NCBI GenBank assembly: GCA_964617665.1
Contig: CAZUAH010000389.1
Coordinates: 1-13,067 of the forward strand
From: JADHUC01 sp964617665
GTDB taxonomy: Bacteria; Planctomycetota; Planctomycetia; Pirellulales; Pirellulaceae
Length of the DNA stretch: 13,067 bases
Reading direction: 5' to 3'
Each line of letters begins with the position of its first letter. Positions within the stretch are counted from its first letter, which is position 1. The notes beneath the pieces were generated by a model. It was not told where the DNA came from, did not search any database, and saw only the letters and a list, made by a program, of their open reading frames with translations. Positions 7,351 through 13,067 of the stretch are shown here, one piece after another. Position numbers and translations under genes: made by a program.

Positions 7351-7356
7351 TACAAT
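7351..7356 (+). promoter_or_regulatory. Candidate -10 box (TACAAT) for the GH81 gene
   Basis: TACAAT lies 139 bases before the TTG start of the GH81 gene and past the putative scpA terminator. The -35 position has no good match to TTGACA. A 6-bp hairpin (AACTCG-GCGG-CGAGTT, 7379-7394) follows about 20 bases later and would be near the 5' end of the leader RNA if this promoter is used. Confidence 0.22.
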
Positions 7357-7482
7357 GGTATTGCGACAGGCGGCGAACAACTCGGCGGCGAGTTCGAGCC
7401 AGTCCCTTTGAACGCGTTGCCACAAACGTCCCAAAGCACGACTGCAATTGTCGGCCTGCTGGCAACGCGGATTGTCGACGCC

Positions 7483-7490
7483 AGGAGGTG
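7483..7490 (+). promoter_or_regulatory. Strong ribosome binding site deciding a TTG start
   Basis: AGGAGGTG is a near-perfect anti-16S match, with 6 bases between GGAGG and TTG 7495. It is the best such site in the window and supports the TTG over the in-frame ATG at 7516, which has no comparable site. Confidence 0.7.
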
Positions 7491-7494
7491 TTGA

Positions 7495-10317
7495 TTGAAC
7501 TTGAGAGAACTATCAATGTGTTTCGTTTGTTCCTTTGTGATTGTGATCGCATGTTTTGGAGACGCCAGGGCTGAAACGATTGCGGTTGGAAAGGGCGCTT
7601 ATCGAACAGATCTACCGCCACGCACTGACGGAAAACCTCGCCGTCGCGCGGAAGCAACGCCGCTCGTTTCTGAGTCCATCAGCGGCGCTGTGCCGACATC
7701 CGATTGGTGGTCATCGCTCGTTTGGCCGGTTCACTCGCAACACTCACTGCCAATGTTCTCTCATCCGTTGGGCGTCCAGGCGCATCCTGAGGGGCTTGGG
7801 CTTGGATATACGACAACACCCTCGATCTCGCATAGCGTCAAGGGCGGCGTCGTCTTTCAGGCGGGGACAAGTTACAAATTCCCCTACAGGCAGAGTCTGC
7901 TTGTCGGTCTGCAGGATTGGCAAACAGAAGCCACGGTGTTGGACGGCTTTTCGGACTGGTCGGTTACGGCTCTGTGGAAGAACGGCTCTGACCACTTGCG
8001 AGCAACGTTTGCTCACGGCAGCCCGTTCGTCTATTTCGAACGTCAGAGCGAGAGACCGATTGAAGTCGCCTTTAGCGCGGCCGCCGTCAACCGCCACGAA
8101 GAACCCGTCAATCCGCTTGTGTTCCGTTGGACGAACATCACGGCGAAGCATAACAGAGAAACGGGCGAGATTCGGCTCTCGGTGAATGCCGGCAAGAGTG
8201 TTGGCCTCGGTTCCAAGGCCCGATTGGTGTACGACTTTGACGGCGACGGGAAGACGGATCGCGTCGAGACATTCGCCCTGTTTGCTACCGATCCAATCGC
8301 TGATTCATTCGAGGGCTATTCATCCGCGAAGCAGCAACTCGACGGCAAACTCACTCGCGGAGCCAAACAAGACTTCCAAGGCGGAAGCGTATCGCTTGAA
8401 TTCTGGAAGTGTTTCGGTGACGGTCAGCTGACTTTACAGTTGCGCAACTCAGCCGTGCGTTTGCCTTTCGAGGGTGGCACGGCGCACCTGAAGAAGAACG
8501 GCACGTTAGGGAAGTTACCCGAGGGCGAGATCATCATGCTTGAGGAACCGGAGAACGCATCGGCTCCCGCCAAGCTGTTCTATGACGATGGCACTGTCGT
8601 TGGGGTAACAGTCAACGACGCGCACTATGGCCTTTTCGCACCCAGCGGATCGAGATGGACCGGCGCGGCGGCTGGGCGCGCGGAATCGCTTGTATCGAAT
8701 CTGGCTGGCAAAGATTACCTGTCCGTCGCCGTGTTGCCTGACGACAAAGTGGAAACGCTCAAGTGGTTTCGCCGGCTGGCGTATGCCTTTGTGACCGACA
8801 CGCGCGTCGAGTACAGGTACGATCCTCGCCAAGCGGCAGTTGTCACGACCTACGCGGTCACAACCGAAGCGAAAGAAGGCGACAATCTCGACACAGCGCT
8901 AGCCCTCTATCGACACCAGCATCTTCATCTGGACGACCGTGGGCAACTCTCTCCCTTTCGTTACGCCAGTCCTCGCGGCGAAATGAAGCTGCTGTCGGGC
9001 ACCGGCTTCTCAACTACGATTCCCTATGTGGGCATCCTTCCGTCGTTGCCAAACCCTATCGGCAACCGAGCGGAACTCGAGAAGTTGGTTGATGCAGATT
9101 TCCAGCAGATCGTGACACGCAACAAAGCCTTCGAACGCGAGGACTCGTATTGGAATGGGAAAGAGTTCGGAAAGTTCTCCGAATTGATCCAAATCGCCGA
9201 TCAGCTTGGCAAGACAGAAGTCCGAGACGAATTGCTTATGCTGCTCAAACGCCGACTCGAAGATTGGTTTGACGGCAGGGACAAATTGCTCTTCTACTAC
9301 GACAAGACGTGGGGCACGTTGGTTGGCTACCCGGACAGCTACGGTTCGGCGGATCAACTGAACGACCATCACTTTCACTACAGCTATTTCATCAGAGCCG
9401 CAGCGACGATTGCCCAATTCGATCCCGACTGGGCCAAGCCGGAGAACTATGGCGGCATGATCGATACACTAATTCGAGATTGCGCCAACTATGACCGCAA
9501 CGATACTCGTTTTCCGTGGATGAGAAATCTCGACCCGTACGCAGGCCACTCGTGGGCGTCCGGACATGCGGGGTTCGCATCCGGCAATAACCAGGAATCG
9601 TCGTCGGAATCGATGAATTTCGCCACATCGCTCGTTCTCTACGGCGAAGCAACCGGCAACGACGAACTTCGCGACCTGGGAATCTACTGGCACAGCACGG
9701 AAGCGGAAGCAATCCGCCAATACTGGTTTGACGTTGAGCGGAAGGTGTTCCCGCCGGGGTACGGCCACCGCTGCGTCGGGATGGTATGGAGCGATGGCGG
9801 TACGTATGGCACCTGGTGGACCGCGAATCCCGAAGAAATCCATGGTATCAACTATCTGCCGATCAACGGCGGTTCGCTCTATTTGGGACGCGACGTGGGC
9901 TATGTGCGTGACAATTTCAAGAACATGCAAGAATCGAACCGCCGTTTTCACAAAGGTGGATTTGACGGTGATCCCGACCAGACCGATCGCTGGCACGACG
10001 TCTTGGCCGAATACCTCGCGTTGGCCGATCCCGTCGAATCGATCAGACAGTATGAGACGCACGGCAGACAATTCCCCGCCGAGTTTGGAGAAACGCGTGC
10101 TCATACGTATCAGTGGTTGCACTCGTTACGAGAACTCGGTCAAATTGACTCCACAATTCGGGCAGATCACCCAACGGCGGTTGTATTCAACCGCGATGGC
10201 AGTAAGCACTACGTCGTCTACAATTCGCAGGAAGTGCCGCGAACCGTTTCGTTTTCCGACGGTGCGAGATACGTTGCAGACAAGGGCCTGCAGAAGTTTG
10301 TCGTTCTGGAGCAATGA
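7495..10317 (+). CDS. Secreted GH81 endo-beta-1,3-glucanase with an internal EF-hand insert
   Basis: The 940-residue enzyme hydrolyses beta-1,3-glucan such as laminarin, by family. A signal peptide (about 1-26) ends at DARA. PTSDWWSSL (about 69-77) is the family N-terminal signature. The catalytic part holds NDHHFHYSYF (623-632, general acid D624), GHSWASG (684-690) and NQESSSE (699-705, acidic E701 and E705), in the order and spacing expected for GH81. The C-terminal HPTAVVFNRDGSKHYVVYN also fits the family. Between YFE (180-182) and the LFYDDG segment (361-366) there is an extra region with a complete EF-hand loop (247-258: Asp at 1, 3, 5 and 9, Gly at 6, Glu at 12), a probable calcium site. 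The start is TTG 7495, backed by AGGAGGTG; ATG 7516 would also leave a signal peptide. It likely acts outside the cytoplasm. Confidence 0.92.
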   Translation: MNLRELSMCFVCSFVIVIACFGDARAETIAVGKGAYRTDLPPRTDGKPRRRAEATPLVSESISGAVPTSDWWSSLVWPVHSQHSLPMFSHPLGVQAHPEGLGLGYTTTPSISHSVKGGVVFQAGTSYKFPYRQSLLVGLQDWQTEATVLDGFSDWSVTALWKNGSDHLRATFAHGSPFVYFERQSERPIEVAFSAAAVNRHEEPVNPLVFRWTNITAKHNRETGEIRLSVNAGKSVGLGSKARLVYDFDGDGKTDRVETFALFATDPIADSFEGYSSAKQQLDGKLTRGAKQDFQGGSVSLEFWKCFGDGQLTLQLRNSAVRLPFEGGTAHLKKNGTLGKLPEGEIIMLEEPENASAPAKLFYDDGTVVGVTVNDAHYGLFAPSGSRWTGAAAGRAESLVSNLAGKDYLSVAVLPDDKVETLKWFRRLAYAFVTDTRVEYRYDPRQAAVVTTYAVTTEAKEGDNLDTALALYRHQHLHLDDRGQLSPFRYASPRGEMKLLSGTGFSTTIPYVGILPSLPNPIGNRAELEKLVDADFQQIVTRNKAFEREDSYWNGKEFGKFSELIQIADQLGKTEVRDELLMLLKRRLEDWFDGRDKLLFYYDKTWGTLVGYPDSYGSADQLNDHHFHYSYFIRAAATIAQFDPDWAKPENYGGMIDTLIRDCANYDRNDTRFPWMRNLDPYAGHSWASGHAGFASGNNQESSSESMNFATSLVLYGEATGNDELRDLGIYWHSTEAEAIRQYWFDVERKVFPPGYGHRCVGMVWSDGGTYGTWWTANPEEIHGINYLPINGGSLYLGRDVGYVRDNFKNMQESNRRFHKGGFDGDPDQTDRWHDVLAEYLALADPVESIRQYETHGRQFPAEFGETRAHTYQWLHSLRELGQIDSTIRADHPTAVVFNRDGSKHYVVYNSQEVPRTVSFSDGARYVADKGLQKFVVLEQ

Positions 10318-10443
10318 CCTTCGTCACTCACGATTCCTTGGCTTCTGTCGCATAAACCCATGAACCGGCCGCAATAGGTCATAGGAATGGATGCGCCCAA
10401 CGGGTAAAATCATCGCTTTCCACCAATCTACAGGTTACTGAAA

Positions 10444-12249
10444 ATGACAAATCCCCAAGTTCCAAGTGTATGGCAAGAAGACTTACCTAAGATCGGCATC
10501 CGTCCGGCGATTGATGGGCGTCTGGGTGGCGTTCGAGAGTCCCTGGAGGACCAAACTCAGGCTCAGGCACACAGTGTGCAAGAACTCCTGACCCAGAATC
10601 TACGCTACCCAACCGGGGAGCCGGTCCAGTGTGTGGTCGCCAAGCCATGCATCGGCGGTTGTGCGGAAGCAGCGGCGGCGGACGAGCTGTTTCGTCGCGA
10701 AAACGTGGGAGTTTCGCTAACGGTCACCCCGTGTTGGTGCTACGGTTCCGAAACCATGGACATGGACCCCCTGCGTCCCAAAGCCGTGTGGGGCTTCAAC
10801 GGCACGGAACGACCCGGTGCGGTCTATCTGGCGGCCGTGTTGGCAGGGCATACGCAGAAGGGGCTGCCGGCCTTCGGGATCTATGGACGAGACGTCCAAG
10901 ATGCTGGCGATGGAACGATCCCCGACGACGTAAAGCAAAAGCTGCTCAGCTTTGCCCAATGCGGTTTGGCTGTGGCTTTGATGCGTGGGAAATCGTATCT
11001 GTCGATGGGCGGCACTTCCATGGGCATCGCCGGTTCCCAAGTCGACTACAGCTTCTGGGAGAAGTGGCTGGGGATGCGCGTCGAAGATATTGACATGACC
11101 GAGTTCGTCGGTCGCATGCGGAAGGACCAGTTTGATCCGGAAGAATTCAAAGCGGCTCTGGCTTGGGTCCAAGAGAACTGCCCCGAAGGAAAGGACTATA
11201 ACGCCGAGGACCAAATTCGCAGTCGCGAGCAATTAGACTCGGAATGGTCGGATAGTGTTAAGATGGCGTTGATCGCCCGCGACCTGATGGTCGGCAATCC
11301 GAAGTTGGCCGAGATGGGGCTCGGCGAACAAGCGCAAGGTCACAGGGCCATCGTTGCTGGTTTTCAGGGGCAGCGTCAGTGGACGGATCATTTCCCCAAC
11401 GGCGACTTCCTGGAAGCGATGCTCAATTCGTCGTTCGACTGGAATGGTCCCCGCGCGCCTTACGTGGTCGCAACGGAAAACGATGCTCTGAATGGTGCGA
11501 CCATGTTGTTCGGTCATCTGATCACCAACACGGCACAGATTTTCGCGGATCTGCGTACGTATTGGAGTCCCGACGCGATCGCAGGCGCCTGCGATGGATA
11601 CCGACCCGAGGGACCTGCCGAGGACGGCATCTTGCATTTGATCAACTCCGGTCCTGCGGCACTGGACGGCACGGGTCAGCAGGACGTGGATGGCCAACCC
11701 ACCATAAAGCCGTTTTGGGAAATCACCGAAGACGAAATACAGAAGTGTTTGCAGGCCGTCACGTGGCATCCGAGCATTACCGAGTATTTCCCTGGCGGCG
11801 GGATGAGCACTCGCTACCGCACGCGGGGTGGCATGCCGTCGACGATGAGTCGCATCAATCTCGTTTCGGGACTTGGACCTGTTCTGCAACTCGCCGAAGG
11901 CTACACAGTGGATCTTCCGGACGACGTCCACAATGTCTTGGAGCAGCGTACGAATCCAACTTGGCCGACAACTTGGTTTGCGCCTCGACTGACCGGACGT
12001 GGGCCGTTCGTCTCGACGTACGAAGTGATGAACAAATGGGGTGCCAATCATTCCGTGCTCACCACCGGTCACGTGGGACACCTCTTCATCACGCTCGCAT
12101 CGCTGTTGCGGATTCCTGTGTACATGCACAACGTCGACGAGTCTCGTATCTTCCGCCCGAGTGCCTGGAATGCGTTCGGAACGGACAATCTCGAATCCGC
12201 CGACTTTCGTGGGTGCGACAATTTCGGCCCACTGTACGGACGCAAGTAG
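10444..12249 (+). CDS. fucI: L-fucose isomerase
   Basis: This 601-residue enzyme interconverts L-fucose and L-fuculose in the cytoplasm, using Mn2+; the family also accepts D-arabinose. It is close to the 591-residue E. coli enzyme throughout, with shared blocks such as VTPCWCYGSET (about 98-108), WGFNGTERPGAVYLAA, GKSYLSMGG and NSSFDWNG. The metal and catalytic residues known from E. coli are present: E345 (ATENDALNG), D369 (FADLRTYW), 24 residues apart as in E. coli, and H543 (TTGHVG). ATG 10444 gives alignment from LPKIGIRP onward; the ribosome binding site is weak. No fuculose kinase, aldolase or fucose transporter lies beside it. It may serve fucose released from algal polysaccharides, together with genes elsewhere. 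Confidence 0.97.
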   Translation: MTNPQVPSVWQEDLPKIGIRPAIDGRLGGVRESLEDQTQAQAHSVQELLTQNLRYPTGEPVQCVVAKPCIGGCAEAAAADELFRRENVGVSLTVTPCWCYGSETMDMDPLRPKAVWGFNGTERPGAVYLAAVLAGHTQKGLPAFGIYGRDVQDAGDGTIPDDVKQKLLSFAQCGLAVALMRGKSYLSMGGTSMGIAGSQVDYSFWEKWLGMRVEDIDMTEFVGRMRKDQFDPEEFKAALAWVQENCPEGKDYNAEDQIRSREQLDSEWSDSVKMALIARDLMVGNPKLAEMGLGEQAQGHRAIVAGFQGQRQWTDHFPNGDFLEAMLNSSFDWNGPRAPYVVATENDALNGATMLFGHLITNTAQIFADLRTYWSPDAIAGACDGYRPEGPAEDGILHLINSGPAALDGTGQQDVDGQPTIKPFWEITEDEIQKCLQAVTWHPSITEYFPGGGMSTRYRTRGGMPSTMSRINLVSGLGPVLQLAEGYTVDLPDDVHNVLEQRTNPTWPTTWFAPRLTGRGPFVSTYEVMNKWGANHSVLTTGHVGHLFITLASLLRIPVYMHNVDESRIFRPSAWNAFGTDNLESADFRGCDNFGPLYGRK

Positions 12250-12301
12250 CGAAAACGCTGCTGATCTTTTTAGATGCCGCATTCTCTGGGATGTTCGGCT
12301 A

Positions 12302-12334
12302 GCTGGCCTGCCAGCAGAGCTTCTGCACCTTTTG
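12302..12334 (+). terminator. Candidate terminator after fucI
   Basis: Two hairpins follow each other and share two bases: GCTGG-CCTG-CCAGC (12302-12315) and GCAGA-GCT-TCTGC (12314-12326). ACC and then TTTTG come after the second. They begin 52 bases after the fucI stop, between converging genes. The T-run is short and offset by three bases, so termination is plausible and unproven. Confidence 0.35.
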
Positions 12335-12410
12335 TTGCGATGGGCATGAGTCAGAAGACGGTGTACCCGCTGCCGACCTGAGCATTTGGGTCTGTGTGAG
12401 TTGTTCAGGA

Positions 12411-13028
12411 TTAGAGCGGGACTATTATGCCTTCCTGCAGCGAGCGAACGGCCGCCTCAAGAACATTGGCGTTGGCCACACCATCCTCGAACGGCGTCAG
12501 GTCGACCGAGGTATTTGCTTGGGCTGCTTTTGCGAAACGGGCGATTTCGGCTGCGAAAGGGTTGCACGCGGGAAAGTCTTCGATGCGCCGCTGGCCCGTC
12601 GCAAGCTCGACGACGAGTTGTGTGGTTTCGGTTTCTCGTGGGACAAATGCCTTGGGAACGCTCACCGTACCCAGCGTACCCCGCACACAATAAGCGTGGT
12701 GGCGAGCGAGGTGTGTTGAAGCGGTAAGCACGCCCATAACGCCGCGTGGAAAGCGCAGAATAACGGTTGTCAACTCATCCACGCCAGAGTTTGAGAAACT
12801 CACGCCTCTTGCGGTCACTTCCTCGGGTTCTTCCTCGACAAGGAATCGTACCAAATCGATTCCGTAGCATCCCACGTCCATTAGCGCGCCTCCCCACCTG
12901 TCTTTTTGAAGTCGGATATTCTTCGCATCCTCAAGGAGATACGAGAAGGAAGCCTCCACCAAGTGAACCGTTCCAAGTTGCCCGGAACGGATTAGGTCAC
13001 GAACCCGTTGATGACTGTAAGGCGTCAA
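12411..13028 (-). CDS. Gfo/Idh/MocA family oxidoreductase, C-terminal part (5' broken)
   Basis: The readable frame encodes 205 residues of the C-terminal alpha/beta domain of this NAD(P)-dependent sugar and cyclitol dehydrogenase family. Typical features are QRVRDLIRSGQLGTV (about 7-21), NIRLQKDRWGGALMDVGCYGIDLVRFL (about 37-63), the FPRGVMGVLTAS strands, and an ending of the type NPFAAEIARF...EDGVANANVLEAAVRSLQEG. Full members have about 330-370 residues, so the whole N-terminal Rossmann domain and the EKP motif are missing. A TAA stop directly precedes the TTG at 13028, so the frame cannot continue upstream. Another frame there reads TPNDAETGGLIDA, like the helix that normally precedes this region. 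This points to a small frame-shifting deletion or an assembly error near 13010-13025. The substrate is unknown. The gene converges on fucI. Confidence 0.8.
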   Translation of the reverse strand: MTPYSHQRVRDLIRSGQLGTVHLVEASFSYLLEDAKNIRLQKDRWGGALMDVGCYGIDLVRFLVEEEPEEVTARGVSFSNSGVDELTTVILRFPRGVMGVLTASTHLARHHAYCVRGTLGTVSVPKAFVPRETETTQLVVELATGQRRIEDFPACNPFAAEIARFAKAAQANTSVDLTPFEDGVANANVLEAAVRSLQEGIIVPL

Positions 13029-13067
13029 TTAGCCCTCCCGTCTCAGCGTCGTTCGGAGTGACCGAAC

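Noticed and set aside
8233..8268. EF-hand loop in the GH81 protein read as a dockerin and hence a cellulosome
   Set aside because: A dockerin needs two such repeats, usually at the C-terminus. Only one loop is present and it is internal.
11233..12282. 349-residue open frame antisense to fucI
   Set aside because: It overlaps a gene with full-length homology to E. coli FucI; the antisense product is rich in Arg, His and Cys with no recognisable motif.
1..13067. CRISPR array, tRNA, rRNA, insertion sequence, toxin-antitoxin pair or defence system
   Set aside because: No regularly spaced repeats, cloverleaf-like segments, transposase motifs or known defence domains were seen by reading both strands. 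A covariance-model search was not possible here.

Overview
The window reads as ordinary chromosome from a planctomycete, most likely of the Pirellulales, perhaps from a metagenome contig. The reasons are a core run of cmk, plsC and scpA beside a groES, a secreted squalene-cyclase-like toroid protein, a very long coiled-coil protein and polysaccharide-use genes (GH81 laminarinase, L-fucose isomerase, Gfo/Idh/MocA oxidoreductase), few Shine-Dalgarno sites and moderately high GC. Taxonomy is inferred from gene content, not from a marker tree.

Layout. 1-304: no convincing gene, only leader sequence. 305-1360 (+): NAD(P)-dependent ornithine-cyclodeaminase/mu-crystallin family enzyme. 1509-3140 (-): coiled-coil rod protein, convergent with the first gene. 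3141-3524: divergent intergenic region with a hairpin plus T-run and repeated words just upstream of the coiled-coil gene. 3525-7248 (+): a close-packed run of groES, a secreted prenyltransferase/squalene-oxidase-repeat protein, cmk, plsC and, after a 115-base gap, scpA. 7495-10317 (+): a secreted GH81 endo-beta-1,3-glucanase, starting at TTG behind a near-perfect ribosome binding site. 10444-12249 (+): L-fucose isomerase. 12411-13028 (-): the C-terminal part of a Gfo/Idh/MocA oxidoreductase whose N-terminal half is cut off by a frame break close to the window edge.

How the genes work together. The groES-to-scpA block is housekeeping: protein folding, dCMP/CMP phosphorylation, phosphatidic acid synthesis and chromosome condensation. 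The GH81 enzyme and FucI point to breakdown of algal-type polysaccharides (beta-1,3-glucan and fucose-containing material), a common planctomycete lifestyle. They are separated by 126 bases and need not be one operon.

I found no CRISPR array, transposon, tRNA, rRNA, toxin-antitoxin pair or recognisable defence system. The items most worth a second look are the internal EF-hand-bearing insert in the GH81 enzyme, the structured repeat at 3167-3222, the broken oxidoreductase at the right edge and the uncharacterised coiled-coil rod.
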